64,000 bases of DNA from Bacteroides sp. (GTDB taxonomy: Bacteria; Bacteroidota; Bacteroidia; Bacteroidales; Bacteroidaceae): positions 124,001 to 188,000 of the forward strand of contig SUXW01000002.1 of NCBI GenBank assembly GCA_015060765.1. Reading direction: 5' to 3'. The number at the start of each line of letters is the position of its first letter. The stretch's first letter is position 1. Positions 34,730 to 44,168 of the stretch are shown here, piece after piece. The translations under genes and the position numbers were made by a program. The notes under the pieces were generated by a model. That model saw only the letters and a list, made by a program, of their open reading frames with translations. It searched no databases and had not been told where the DNA came from.

Positions 34730-35719
34730 ATGATTCAATTGGACAAAGTGAGATGGGGATTCATCGGTTGCGGAGAAGTCACCGAGAAGAAAAGCGGTCC
34801 CGCCTTCAGCATGATTCCCGGTTCCAAGGTCGTTGCCGTGATGAGCCGCGACAAGGAAAAAGCCGCATCGTATGCCAAGCGTAACAATATCCCCCGATGG
34901 TATACCGACCCCCAACTGCTCATTGGGGACGAAGATGTGAATGCCATCTACATCGCAACCCCTCCTTCCTCGCATGCCACCTTTGCCATCATGGCCATGA
35001 AAGCCGGCAAGCCCGTATACATCGAGAAACCCATGGCGGCCAGTTACGAAGACTGTGCCCGCATCAACCGCATATCCCAGGAAACAGGCATTCCCTGTTT
35101 TGTAGCCTACTACCGCCGTTACCTGCCCTATTTCCAGAAGGTGAAAGAGTTGGTTTATAGCGGCGAGATAGGTAAGGTCATCAATGTCCAAATCCGCTTT
35201 GCCCAACCACCGCGCAACCTGGATTACAACAACAACACCTTGCCGTGGCGTGTACAGGCCGATATAGCCGGAGGCGGATACTTCTACGACCTGGCCCCTC
35301 ATCAGCTCGATATCCTACAAGAGATATTCGGTTGCATCCTCGAAGCGGAAGGCTACAAGAACAACATCGGCAAGCTGTATGATGCGGAAGATACGGTAAG
35401 CGCCTGCTTCAAGTTCGAATCGGGTATACCCGGTTCCGGTTCTTGGTGCTTCGTGGCACACGAATCGGCCAAGGAAGACCGCATCGAAATCATCGGCGAC
35501 AAAGGGATGATTTGTTTTTCGGTCTACACCTACGACCCGATAGCCCTGCATACGGAAAACGGAAGAGAAGAGATTCTTCCTGAAAATCCGCCCTATGTAC
35601 AATTGCCCATCATCCGCTCGGTAGTGGAACATCTGCAAGGTAAGAGCATCTGCACTTGCGACGGCATCAGCGCCACTCCCACCAATTGGGTGATGGACCG
35701 CATACTAAACAAGCTATAA
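34730..35719 (+). CDS. Gfo/Idh/MocA-family oxidoreductase
   Basis: A 329-residue NAD(P)-dependent oxidoreductase. It has the Rossmann motif GFIGCGEVTEKK at the N terminus, and IATPPSSHATFAIMAMKAGKPVYIEKPMA with the conserved EKP lysine. A C-terminal substrate domain follows, with DLAPHQLDIL in place of the usual G-x-x-x-D-x-x-x-H helix. The likely substrate is a sugar or inositol derivative. It lies 23 bases after the binding-protein gene in a same-strand run. Confidence 0.88.
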   Translation: MIQLDKVRWGFIGCGEVTEKKSGPAFSMIPGSKVVAVMSRDKEKAASYAKRNNIPRWYTDPQLLIGDEDVNAIYIATPPSSHATFAIMAMKAGKPVYIEKPMAASYEDCARINRISQETGIPCFVAYYRRYLPYFQKVKELVYSGEIGKVINVQIRFAQPPRNLDYNNNTLPWRVQADIAGGGYFYDLAPHQLDILQEIFGCILEAEGYKNNIGKLYDAEDTVSACFKFESGIPGSGSWCFVAHESAKEDRIEIIGDKGMICFSVYTYDPIALHTENGREEILPENPPYVQLPIIRSVVEHLQGKSICTCDGISATPTNWVMDRILNKL

Positions 35720-35729
35720 TCCTCCATAC

Positions 35730-36866
35730 ATGCCACGTATCTCAAGGTTACCCATCTTGTTGCTACTGCTCCTCCTGTCGTTGGGCACACAAGCCCAAGA
35801 AGAGCAGCGAGAAACGTTGCAACCCAACCGCAACCTCTTCTCCGCATTGGCCGGAGGGATTGAGGATGTGGGCGAAGGCATGGCACGTACCATCCGACAC
35901 ACCGGACGAAGAATACGCAAGGTGGTGAACAATGTGGATACCAACTACATCTCTCCCAACCGTTATAATTTAGCCTTCATGCTGGAGCACAGTACCTGGT
36001 ACGAACACTACCGCTTGGGCAGCAAGGCCAACGAGCGCCGACAGAGTTTGAACTTTGCGCCCAACATGGGTATGAAACTCGGAGTATACTTCGGTTGGCG
36101 ATGGATATTCTTAGGATATACCTTCGATGTGGAAGACCTCTTCGGAGGCAACAAGAACAAAGCGGACAAGACCGAGATGTCGCTCAACATCTACAGTTCC
36201 AAGTTTGGTGTGGACCTGTACTACCGAAAAACCGGAAGCGACTTCAAAATACGCTCCTGCAACGGTTTCAATTTAAGTTCCCCTTTCAGGGAACAAGATT
36301 TCGGGGGACTCCAAAGCAAGATCAAGGGACTGAATGCCTACTGGATATTCAACCACCGCAAGTTCTCCTACCCTGCCGTGTATAGCCAGTCTACCAACCA
36401 ACGGAAGAGCGCCGGTTCCCTAATGGCCGGTTTCTCCTACTCGCAACACTCCATCTATTTCGACTATACACAACTCCCGTCCGAAATGCAAAACGACCTC
36501 AATCCCAACCTCCGTTTCAGCAAGGTGAAATACTCGGACTATAGCTTGGGATTCGGGTACGGGTACAACTGGGTATTCCGAAAGAACTGGGTAGCCAATC
36601 TATCCCTGCTGCCCGGCATCGGCTTCAAGAAAGCCAAGATAGACGATGCGGAATACGACGACCGCCATTGGATAAAGGACATCAATTTCGACCTCATTAC
36701 CCGTGCGGGCGTAACCTACAACAACAGCAAATATTTTGTAGGAGCCTCGTTGGTGATGCACACCTACGACTACCGCAAGACCAACCTTTCCGTTACCAAT
36801 TCCTTTGGTACCCTCCGCGTTTATGCCGGATTCAATTTCTGGAAGAAGCGAGAATATCGGGAATAA
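35730..36866 (+). CDS. DUF4421 outer-membrane protein
   Basis: A 378-residue protein with a signal peptide (ISRLPILLLLLLLSLGTQAQ) and a body of aromatic, strand-like segments consistent with a beta-barrel; it matches the DUF4421 pattern of Bacteroidetes (NYISPNRYNLAFMLEHSTWYE). The function is unknown. It follows the oxidoreductase by 10 bases and ends the run before a hairpin terminator. Confidence 0.8.
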   Translation: MPRISRLPILLLLLLLSLGTQAQEEQRETLQPNRNLFSALAGGIEDVGEGMARTIRHTGRRIRKVVNNVDTNYISPNRYNLAFMLEHSTWYEHYRLGSKANERRQSLNFAPNMGMKLGVYFGWRWIFLGYTFDVEDLFGGNKNKADKTEMSLNIYSSKFGVDLYYRKTGSDFKIRSCNGFNLSSPFREQDFGGLQSKIKGLNAYWIFNHRKFSYPAVYSQSTNQRKSAGSLMAGFSYSQHSIYFDYTQLPSEMQNDLNPNLRFSKVKYSDYSLGFGYGYNWVFRKNWVANLSLLPGIGFKKAKIDDAEYDDRHWIKDINFDLITRAGVTYNNSKYFVGASLVMHTYDYRKTNLSVTNSFGTLRVYAGFNFWKKREYRE

Positions 36867-37017
36867 TGGGTTCGAAATGTGAATGATATTTTCGAAAGTT
36901 TATCGCACGCTTCGACTTGTTTGAACGGTTTGTCGCATTTTTCGGGAGTACGAGCCGGGCATTGTTACATGATGCAATATGCATTTCTTCGGAGGCTTAC
37001 ATTATTGTATAAAAAAT

Positions 37018-37056
37018 CGTTCCGCATCTTTTGGAGAAGATACGGAACGTTTTTTT
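37018..37056. terminator. Bidirectional terminator
   Basis: The arms CGTTCCG and CGGAACG extend inward with ATCTT/AAGAT around one mismatch. A seven-T run follows on the plus strand and an A-run precedes it. It can end both the DUF4421 transcript and the convergent FadL-like gene. Confidence 0.8.
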
Positions 37057-37075
37057 GTTTTATGGGTAATTCCTA

Positions 37076-38647
37076 TTAGAAGCGAGCACCCAAAGTAAAC
37101 ACCAATTGATGGCGAGAATTATCTACCGATGCGGCAGGGAGCAAGTCGTAGTCGCCCGTAGCGAAGTTATAGTTGCTATCGAATGCACAGAACTCGGACT
37201 TGTACATATCGTACTTGTAAGCCAAGTCGGCATAGAGCACACTACTTCTATAGCCCAAACCGAATGTTACGGTGTTCTTGGACTGGGTATTGTTGAACTC
37301 GGTGCTGGTGCTGTAGAGCGACAAGGCATTGTATGCATAGTCCTGGAATGCAGCTGTGGAGTAATTGTAACCGGCACGCAAACTAAATTGCGGAGCAAGG
37401 CGGGCTTCCATACCTACTTTCAAGGTATGTACCCCTTTTAAGAATTCGTCCACATCTGCCTGGCCGCCCAGTTCATAACCGTCCATATCTTCCAACTTGG
37501 CGGCAGAATAGTCCTGATATTCATATTCGGCACCAATAGCCACCACATTACTCAATGTAGTACCCATGCTTACATTGAACTTCCATGGAGTAGCCATGCG
37601 ATAATCGTAGATCAGATAATCGGGATTCATCTTTTCGCTCAATGTCTGGGTATAGGATTCTCCGAAATAAGAGATGTCCGACTCCAATGTGGCGTTGTAG
37701 GCTTCCGACAAGTCGTACCAAGTCGGTGTATGTACGGCCAGACCGAAACGGAAAGGAGATTCCTCGAACGGACGGAAGATGGCACCTAACTTCAAATTAA
37801 TGCCCGAACCATCCAATTCGTATACATTATTCAAGGTATATCCTCCATTGGGGGCACCTTCATCATCGTTCAGATATTCTTTATACGATGAATAACGGTT
37901 GTAGTCCAAATCGTGTACTCCCAAAGTGGCACCGATGTAGAAACGGTCTTCAATATTGAAAGCAACACTGAAATCGTACTGACGGATACCACCGGTTTCG
38001 CGACTGAAGTAGTTGTTGCTATCGCCCGGCCAACCGATAACGGCATCATCTGGATAGTCCACCAAACCGGTCATCACTCCCATGATACCCAATACCGGAT
38101 ACTGGTTCCAATACTTGGTATAAGGATTGTTGGTTTCCAGCATATCATCGAAATCGGTCGGAGTAGTCATGCCCCATGCATTCATTTCATCGGCCAGATA
38201 ATTGCTCTGCGACAATCCGTCCAAGGCACCACCTGCCGAGAACAAACGGTTGAAGTTCTTGCTCTTGTGGTAATTGAAACCGAAGTTCACGAAACGGAGC
38301 GAGGTATTGTTGCCTATCTTGTTGCTATACACAAAACCAATCTGATCGAGCGAGAAACGTGTACGGTCTTCTTTCATAGAAGTGCCATTGAACGTACTTT
38401 CGGTAGCGGTATTGTTGACTCCAACTGTTACCGCCAAGTCGTTACTACGATAGATTCCCAAACCGGCCGGATTGGTCGACATCACAGACATGTCACCACC
38501 CAATGCACCCATAGCACCTCCCATACCGATGTAACGCGCGGTACCGTTCAATTCACTGCCCAACACCCGTTCGGCATCGTATGCATTCTGCGCTATAGCG
38601 GTCGTCATGAACAAGCAACCGCATGCAACCAATAAATTCTTTTTCAT
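37076..38647 (-). CDS. OmpP1/FadL-like outer-membrane transport protein
   Basis: A 523-residue outer-membrane protein with a signal peptide (MKKNLLVACGCLFMTTAIAQ) and the N-terminal GTARYIGMGGAMGALGGDMSVMSTNPAGLG segment typical of FadL/OmpP1 proteins that plug the barrel. The rest is beta-barrel-like and ends in phenylalanine (LGARF). Relatives take up hydrophobic compounds; Bacteroidetes versions are sometimes annotated as hemin receptors. It lies downstream of the His/Trp/Ser-rich protein gene on the same strand. Confidence 0.85.
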   Translation of the reverse strand: MKKNLLVACGCLFMTTAIAQNAYDAERVLGSELNGTARYIGMGGAMGALGGDMSVMSTNPAGLGIYRSNDLAVTVGVNNTATESTFNGTSMKEDRTRFSLDQIGFVYSNKIGNNTSLRFVNFGFNYHKSKNFNRLFSAGGALDGLSQSNYLADEMNAWGMTTPTDFDDMLETNNPYTKYWNQYPVLGIMGVMTGLVDYPDDAVIGWPGDSNNYFSRETGGIRQYDFSVAFNIEDRFYIGATLGVHDLDYNRYSSYKEYLNDDEGAPNGGYTLNNVYELDGSGINLKLGAIFRPFEESPFRFGLAVHTPTWYDLSEAYNATLESDISYFGESYTQTLSEKMNPDYLIYDYRMATPWKFNVSMGTTLSNVVAIGAEYEYQDYSAAKLEDMDGYELGGQADVDEFLKGVHTLKVGMEARLAPQFSLRAGYNYSTAAFQDYAYNALSLYSTSTEFNNTQSKNTVTFGLGYRSSVLYADLAYKYDMYKSEFCAFDSNYNFATGDYDLLPAASVDNSRHQLVFTLGARF

Positions 38648-38680
38648 ATATCGATAGTTTTTGTTTGTACTACATATTTA

Positions 38681-40087
38681 TTATCTTCTGCCACTACGGG
38701 AACCACCACCGCCACCGGAACGGGAACTGCCGCCACCGGAAGAAGAACGTGAAGAACCGCCTCCTGAAGAGAATGAGCTACCCGATGAACGACTGCTACT
38801 ACTGCTGCTACGATAGGACGAGTTGTCGCGTGAGCTTCTGGAAGAAGAACTGCTGCGATAGCTTCCATTACCCGAAGAGTTACCCGAACTTCTGCGTTGG
38901 TAGGTAGACTCTGAACGGTTGTTCACACTGCTTCGTGTACTGCTCGGACGATTGTAGGATGAACCTCTACTTTCTGTAGAGCGTACATAAGTATTGTTGT
39001 TGGAACGACGTACACCGGCTGCATCGCGAACACTGGTTGCTTCTCCGTTGCGGTTGCGTACAGCAGAAGTACGCGGACGTACTGAATTCGGATTATCGCT
39101 GGCAGAACGCACTACACGACCGGTAGTTGTTCTACGCACACGCTGTTGGTTGGCATCGCCTCGGCTTACGTTAGTACCGTTGGCTCTTCTACTCTGACGG
39201 ACTGCCGTATTCGAGTCACGTCCCGAACGGGAAGCCGTTGACACCTGACGACGACTGCTGGAAGAAGCCAAGTTGTTGCGGTTGATGCTGCTTTGGTATC
39301 GGCCTGCATGGATGCCCGGACGAACGGCACTGGAACCGTAACGGCCATGACCGCCTCCCCAATAACCGCCTACACCTGCATACCACGGACCATGGTGATG
39401 GTGATGATGCCAATGCGGATACCAATGGTGATGATGATGTCCCCAATAGCCGCCCCAATAACCGGCTCCCCAATAACCGGGACCGTACCAACTGTCCCAC
39501 CAAGGAGAATACCAGCTATACGACCAACTGCTACCCCAAGGATAGTTCCATCGCCAATCCCACCACAAACGGTTGCTGTAAGTAGGGAAAACATAAGCAT
39601 ACAATCCATTGTCGAACACGTTCCATTCCCAGGAAGGAAGTGTATAGACTACATCCCAATACAACGGACTGCTTACCGGAATAGCAAAGTACGGGTTACG
39701 GAAACGGATGATACGCATGGCGTATTCATAATCATCTTGCGAACCTTCAAAACCATTCACCCATTCTCCTCTTTCGCTATAAGGCTTTTCTTCGATATAG
39801 AGTGTATCGTTCTCGTATTCGAACGTATTGTCGCGAGAAGTGTACCGACGGTTGTATTCGTCCACATCGCGTACATTACCTTGTACATCCTTTACCACTA
39901 CTGTAGCACCCGGAGCTGCATATACCGTAGTCGGAGCTTTTTCTTTCTCTACCACGACCTTGGCTGGAGTACCCGTAGTCACCTTCTTTTCCGTCTTTTT
40001 CTTGGGAACGAAATACAGGTCGTCTTGAGCCATAGAGAGAAGAGGCAAGCTCATCATCACTATCCATGCAAATACCATCTTTTTCAT
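38681..40087 (-). CDS. Secreted low-complexity protein rich in His, Trp, Gly, then Ser and Arg
   Basis: A 468-residue exported protein with signal peptide MKKMVFAWIVMMSLPLLSMA. After a normal N-terminal region of about 190 residues come a Trp/Tyr/Gly segment (WWDSWYGPGYWGAGYWGGYW), two histidine runs (HHHHHWYPHWHHHHHH), and a C-terminal half made mostly of Ser, Arg and Gly. The composition suggests a disordered, metal- or surface-binding envelope protein. The family and function are not recognised. The start was set at the signal peptide; a longer frame passes through the promoter. Confidence 0.75.
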   Translation of the reverse strand: MKKMVFAWIVMMSLPLLSMAQDDLYFVPKKKTEKKVTTGTPAKVVVEKEKAPTTVYAAPGATVVVKDVQGNVRDVDEYNRRYTSRDNTFEYENDTLYIEEKPYSERGEWVNGFEGSQDDYEYAMRIIRFRNPYFAIPVSSPLYWDVVYTLPSWEWNVFDNGLYAYVFPTYSNRLWWDWRWNYPWGSSWSYSWYSPWWDSWYGPGYWGAGYWGGYWGHHHHHWYPHWHHHHHHGPWYAGVGGYWGGGHGRYGSSAVRPGIHAGRYQSSINRNNLASSSSRRQVSTASRSGRDSNTAVRQSRRANGTNVSRGDANQQRVRRTTTGRVVRSASDNPNSVRPRTSAVRNRNGEATSVRDAAGVRRSNNNTYVRSTESRGSSYNRPSSTRSSVNNRSESTYQRRSSGNSSGNGSYRSSSSSRSSRDNSSYRSSSSSSRSSGSSFSSGGGSSRSSSGGGSSRSGGGGGSRSGRR

Positions 40088-40128
40088 ATTCTTATCCTTT
40101 ATGTGGTTATTATCTATTTTTCTCGATA

Positions 40129-40136
40129 CAAAAATA
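40129..40136 (-). promoter_or_regulatory. -7 box of the His/Trp/Ser-rich protein gene
   Basis: TATTTTTG on the minus strand matches TAnnTTTG, 41 bases before the ATG at 40087. Upstream of it lies a direct repeat of ATTTCCCTATT, about 20 bases apart, in the region shared with prmA. Confidence 0.45.
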
Positions 40137-40224
40137 AGGAGGTATTTCCATCCAAAATAGAGAATTTCCCTATTCCTTGGTAGGGATTTCCCTATTTCTT
40201 GTCTTATCATAACAAATAAACCTT

Positions 40225-40232
40225 TATCTTTG
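40225..40232 (+). promoter_or_regulatory. -7 box of prmA
   Basis: TATCTTTG matches TAnnTTTG and lies 23 bases before the prmA ATG. A TTG-type -33 element is present at a slightly long spacing. Confidence 0.5.
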
Positions 40233-40255
40233 TCGAGAAATCAGTATGTAAAGAT

Positions 40256-41101
40256 ATGAAATATTTTGAAGTGACATTTACCACAGAGCCATGCAACGAG
40301 ATTGTAACCGATGTAATCTCGGCTATGGCGGGCGAAATAGGTTTCGAGAGTTTTGTTGAATGGGAAAAGGGTGTACAGGCTTACATCCAACAATCGTTGT
40401 TCAATGAAGAGGCACTGAAGGGAATGGTAGCCGATTTCCCATTGCCCGACACATCCATTACCTATACCATCCAGGAAGCGGAAGACAAGGACTGGAACGA
40501 GGAATGGGAAAAGAATTTCTTCCAACCCATCGTGATAGGCGACCGTTGTTGCATCCACAGTACTTTCCATAAAGATACTCCGAAAACGGAATACGAAATC
40601 CTGATCAATCCGCAGATGGCTTTCGGTACCGGTCACCACGAAACAACCAGTTCCATTATCTGCGAACTGCTTGATGCCGACTTGCAAGGCAAATCCGTAC
40701 TCGACATGGGATGCGGCACTTCCATCTTAGCCATTCTGGCATCTATGCGGGGAGCCAATCCTGTTACCGCCATCGACATAGACGACTGGTGCGTAAACAA
40801 TTCACGCGACAACATCGCCTTGAACGGCATAAGCAACATTACCGTGGAACTGGGTGATGCCAACCTTTTAGAAGGACGTGCTCCTTTCGATGTGATTATA
40901 GCCAACATCAACCGCAACATCCTCCTGGCCGACATGCCCCAATATGCTGCCTGCATGCATTCCGGGTCCGAACTTTACATGAGTGGATTTTATCTGGAAG
41001 ATATTCCGGCCATCCGCGAGAAAGCCGAAAGCCTGGGCATGACCTTTGTGCATCACCGTGAGAAAAACAATTGGGTTGCAGTGAAGTTTGTGATGGAATA
41101 G
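40256..41101 (+). CDS. prmA: Ribosomal protein L11 methyltransferase
   Basis: A 281-residue S-adenosylmethionine-dependent methyltransferase that modifies ribosomal protein L11. It has the N-terminal L11-recognition region, a linker with EDKDWNEEWEKNFFQP, the INPQMAFGTGHHETT motif, SAM motif I VLDMGCGTSILAILA, and the catalytic-loop motif VIIANINRNIL. The length and motifs fit PrmA well. It is monocistronic, with its own promoter. Confidence 0.95.
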   Translation: MKYFEVTFTTEPCNEIVTDVISAMAGEIGFESFVEWEKGVQAYIQQSLFNEEALKGMVADFPLPDTSITYTIQEAEDKDWNEEWEKNFFQPIVIGDRCCIHSTFHKDTPKTEYEILINPQMAFGTGHHETTSSIICELLDADLQGKSVLDMGCGTSILAILASMRGANPVTAIDIDDWCVNNSRDNIALNGISNITVELGDANLLEGRAPFDVIIANINRNILLADMPQYAACMHSGSELYMSGFYLEDIPAIREKAESLGMTFVHHREKNNWVAVKFVME

Positions 41102-41418
41102 TCTATTTGCTTTGTATTCTTTATAATACTTTTTCACAAGAAACACCTATTACAGAGAAAAAAAACGCATTTTTACCTACATCCCTACAGCGGCTTTGTG
41201 TATCAAGATGTTAACCCTTACGGGAGGTTGATTTTCCCTACATGAATAGGCTTTTTTCCCTACATTAATAGGTGTTTTACCTACATTTTTTGAATAATAA
41301 CAGTAGTTCTAAAACCTAATCAGCGACGGCGACCGACGAATCAGCGTCGGCGATTACAGAAACGGCGACGCGGATTACAGAAACGGCGATGCTGATTTGG
41401 TTTTTCGTACACATAAAA
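41102..41418. repeat. Noncoding repeat cluster
   Basis: This 317-base gap has no credible gene but contains two kinds of repeats. In 41171-41290 the string (C/A)CCTACA occurs five times, twice within a 22-base unit (41232 and 41254). The 12-bp arms 41141-41152 and 41266-41277 are exact inverted copies. In 41319-41397 a G+C-rich block has roughly 21-base tandem units (ATCAGCG-A/T-CGGCGA twice; GATTACAGAAACGGCGA at 41352 and 41373). The purpose is unknown. Confidence 0.75.
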
Positions 41419-42315
41419 CTACTTTATCAATAGGCTATCCAACTGTTTTAAAGTACCGTTGAATACATTCAAGTCCACCCGTTTGTCGATACCCGGAAGT
41501 GTTCCTGCATCGTGATGTTGCCAGAATTGCCACTCGCCTTTGTACTCCACCGAGTCTACATAGTAATGGGCAATCCAATAAGGATAACTGTTGAACACTG
41601 AATCGTTCAGATAACTGGTCTTGAATCGATAAGATGTATAAATGATGGGCTTTACACCGTAATGTCTTTCCACCTTCTGCAACCATATCTTCAAGTCTTT
41701 CCGAAGTTTGTCCATATCCCTGCTTTTCTTTTCGATATCGAGAACAGGTGGTAAATCACCAGCTTGCAGGTCGACAGAGCGGATGAAGAAGTCGGCCTGA
41801 CGGACGGCATCGGTCTTGGGATTATAGAAATGATAGGCTCCCCGAATAAAACCGTTGGCACGGGCTGAATCGAAATTAGCGGTGAAATGATTATCTGCAA
41901 AATCCCCTCCTTCTGTAGCTTTCATAAACAGGAAACGGATGGGGAACTGGGAAGTCCGTGTCTGCGAAAGCATCTTCCAGTCTATCGTACCCTGATGATG
42001 AGAAATGTCTATCCCGTGTACATAGTATCCGGATGGCATACAGACACCGTAGCCTTTCAAACCGTAGCACGGTTTCCAACGATAGGCATACGGACGGATA
42101 AAGAAATAATAGAATAAGGCTATGAAAGCAACCGCAATCACTCCCATCAGTATGTAATACAACCATTGGGGTACTTCCCACTTCTTGGCTATCTTCTTCT
42201 TTTTGGGTACACCCTTCCGCTGCGTCCTACGGGACGTAGTAGAAGTTGTCTTGCGAGAAACGGTTCCTTTGCCCGACTTCTTCGGAGGGGTGGTTTTGGA
42301 TTGCTTGTTCTTCAT
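41419..42315 (-). CDS. Membrane-anchored GH25 lysozyme-like protein
   Basis: A 298-residue protein with a highly basic cytoplasmic N terminus (about 45 residues of Lys, Arg, Ser, Thr), one transmembrane helix (about 51-72), and a periplasmic GH25 muramidase domain. The catalytic acids of GH25 are visible: GIDISHHQG (D103) and VLDIEKK (D193, E195). It should cut the glycan chains of peptidoglycan. The start was set at MKNKQSK; the longer frame runs back into the palindromic repeat at 42322-42356. Confidence 0.9.
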   Translation of the reverse strand: MKNKQSKTTPPKKSGKGTVSRKTTSTTSRRTQRKGVPKKKKIAKKWEVPQWLYYILMGVIAVAFIALFYYFFIRPYAYRWKPCYGLKGYGVCMPSGYYVHGIDISHHQGTIDWKMLSQTRTSQFPIRFLFMKATEGGDFADNHFTANFDSARANGFIRGAYHFYNPKTDAVRQADFFIRSVDLQAGDLPPVLDIEKKSRDMDKLRKDLKIWLQKVERHYGVKPIIYTSYRFKTSYLNDSVFNSYPYWIAHYYVDSVEYKGEWQFWQHHDAGTLPGIDKRVDLNVFNGTLKQLDSLLIK

Positions 42316-42321
42316 ACATAA

Positions 42322-42356
42322 AAGTGTCATTCTGAACCTTGTCCAGAATGACACTT
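42322..42356 (-). terminator. Hairpin after PPi-PFK; copy 2 of an AAGTGTCATTCTG palindrome
   Basis: A perfect 13-bp stem AAGTGTCATTCTG with its complement and a 9-base loop is followed by TTTTATG on the minus strand. It lies between the PFK stop and the GH25 start. The arm is the same as in the terminator at 31541. Confidence 0.75.
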
Positions 42357-42383
42357 ATCTTATAATCGGATGATAATCATCAA

Positions 42384-44027
42384 TTACTTAGCTTGTTCCA
42401 ACTGCAATGTCTTGGTCGGTTCATCGCATACTTCTGTCGGTCCGAAGTATTGGATTGGACCCGGATATACATAGCATGTTTCCTTAGCCCATTCTTCACG
42501 GCAAGCGGCAAACTTCTTGAATGGAGCACCATCCAACTTCACCAAAGCCTTTTGGATAACCGGCTTCATTTCTCCGTGACGACGTTCCATATTCATCATC
42601 ATGGTAATGGGCACACCACCTGCAATCCATTCTTCGGCAGGAGCAGTAGTGTTGCGTACAGAAGACATATAACCTGTCTTACCGTTGGCAATCAACATAG
42701 ATGCTGTATAACCCAATGAGTAGCAATAGTCTGCATCGAAGTTAGAAGGAGCAGCACAACGGCCTTCGTAACCGAAGAAGTGATGCTGAGCAGCAAACTT
42801 GCCTACATACTTGCCTTCTTCCTTCCATTGAGCCAACTTAACGGCTACCATATCAGAAAGCAACTTTTCTGTTTCAATCAAAGAAACCTGTACGTTACCG
42901 TGCGGGTCACGGTCGAGTGTAAGCTGACGAGCTACACCTTCCGGCAAAGAAGCATAGATATCAGCATTTTCCTTTGACAACTTGCTGATGATGTATTCAC
43001 GTTGTTGTGACTTCTTCACCATAGCAAATTCAGCAGCGTTGTGAGCCAAGAAGTCGTTCAATTCAGCGATCAACTTCTTCATGGCAGGAATGAATTCAAT
43101 CAAGCCTTCCGGAATCAATACTGTACCGAAGTTGTTTCCTTCAGCAGCACGAGTAGCAACAGCCTGTGCAATGTAAGTCACTACATCGTCCAAAGACATG
43201 TTGTTGGCTTCTACTTCTTCTGATACAATACACAAGTTAGGCTGAACCTGCAAAGCACATTCCAAAGCAATGTGAGAAGCAGAACGACCCATCAACTTGA
43301 TGAAGTGCCAGTACTTACGTGATGAGTTACAGTCACGTTGGATGTTACCAATCATTTCAGAGTAAGTCTTACAAGCTGTATCGAAACCGAATGAAGTTTC
43401 AATCATTTCGTTCTTCAAGTCACCGTCGATAGTCTTCGGACAACCGATTACCTGTACGCCATACTTCTTGGCTGCATAATATTCGGCCAATACACAAGCA
43501 TTGGTATTGGAGTCGTCACCACCGATGATAACCAAGGCATTGATGCCCAACTCCTTGATAATTTCGTAACCCTTTTCAAACTGGTCTTCCTTTTCCAATT
43601 TGGTACGTCCCGAGCCAATGATATCGAAACCACCGGTATTGCGGTATTCTTCCACGATTTCAGCAGTCAGTTCCATGTACTTATGGTCAACCAATCCACC
43701 AGGACCCAAAATGAAACCATACAATTTGCTGTCCTTGTTCAATTTCTTGATACCATCGAACAGACCTGAAATAACGTTGTGACCACCAGGAGCCTGTCCA
43801 CCCGACAAGATAACACCTACATTGATAGCAGGGTATTCTACAGCTTCGCCTTCAACGAATTGAATCAACGGCATGCCGTATGTGTTAGGGAACAAAGCCT
43901 TGATGGCTTCCTGGTCAGCAACCGATTGGGTTGCTTCGCCTTCCTTTGCTATAACAGCGCCTTTCAACGCTTTAGGAAGTTTGGGCTGATAAGCAGCTCT
44001 GGCAATTTGCAATGCACTTTTTGTCAT
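42384..44027 (-). CDS. pfp: Diphosphate-fructose-6-phosphate 1-phosphotransferase
   Basis: A 547-residue PPi-dependent phosphofructokinase of the long, plant-like type. It has [14 protein letters not shown] (about 71-84), the PPi-specific GGDDS motif (169-173, where ATP enzymes carry GGDGS), and PKTIDGDL (197-204) with the catalytic aspartates. It catalyses reversible phosphorylation of fructose 6-phosphate in glycolysis and gluconeogenesis, saving ATP in fermentation. It is a single gene. Confidence 0.95.
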   Translation of the reverse strand: MTKSALQIARAAYQPKLPKALKGAVIAKEGEATQSVADQEAIKALFPNTYGMPLIQFVEGEAVEYPAINVGVILSGGQAPGGHNVISGLFDGIKKLNKDSKLYGFILGPGGLVDHKYMELTAEIVEEYRNTGGFDIIGSGRTKLEKEDQFEKGYEIIKELGINALVIIGGDDSNTNACVLAEYYAAKKYGVQVIGCPKTIDGDLKNEMIETSFGFDTACKTYSEMIGNIQRDCNSSRKYWHFIKLMGRSASHIALECALQVQPNLCIVSEEVEANNMSLDDVVTYIAQAVATRAAEGNNFGTVLIPEGLIEFIPAMKKLIAELNDFLAHNAAEFAMVKKSQQREYIISKLSKENADIYASLPEGVARQLTLDRDPHGNVQVSLIETEKLLSDMVAVKLAQWKEEGKYVGKFAAQHHFFGYEGRCAAPSNFDADYCYSLGYTASMLIANGKTGYMSSVRNTTAPAEEWIAGGVPITMMMNMERRHGEMKPVIQKALVKLDGAPFKKFAACREEWAKETCYVYPGPIQYFGPTEVCDEPTKTLQLEQAK

Positions 44028-44089
44028 ATATTTCTTTATTTAAAGGTGTACTTTTTTAAATTTAGAGCGCAAATTTCGTTCTTTTTTTG

Positions 44090-44097
44090 CAAATATA
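44090..44097 (-). promoter_or_regulatory. -7 box of pfp
   Basis: TATATTTG on the minus strand matches TAnnTTTG, about 60 bases before the pfp ATG. No convincing -33 element was seen. Confidence 0.35.
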
Positions 44098-44120
44098 AAA
44101 ACGTAACCAAATAAAAATGC

Positions 44121-44128
44121 TATCTTTG
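44121..44128 (+). promoter_or_regulatory. -7 box of the 79-residue protein gene
   Basis: TATCTTTG matches TAnnTTTG, 40 bases before the ATG at 44169. It is divergent from the pfp promoter with 23 bases between the two boxes. Confidence 0.45.
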
Positions 44129-44168
44129 AACCGAAATTAAGTATCAATTCATTAAAACTTCATTAATT

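Noticed and set aside
41230-41290. CRISPR array
   Set aside because: The CCTACA repeats are short, irregularly spaced and lack unique spacers of constant length, and no cas gene is present.
42316-42354. N-terminal extension of the GH25 protein (MSFWTRFRMTLLC)
   Set aside because: These codons lie in the palindromic repeat and terminator between pfp and the GH25 gene; the start at MKNKQSK is far more likely.
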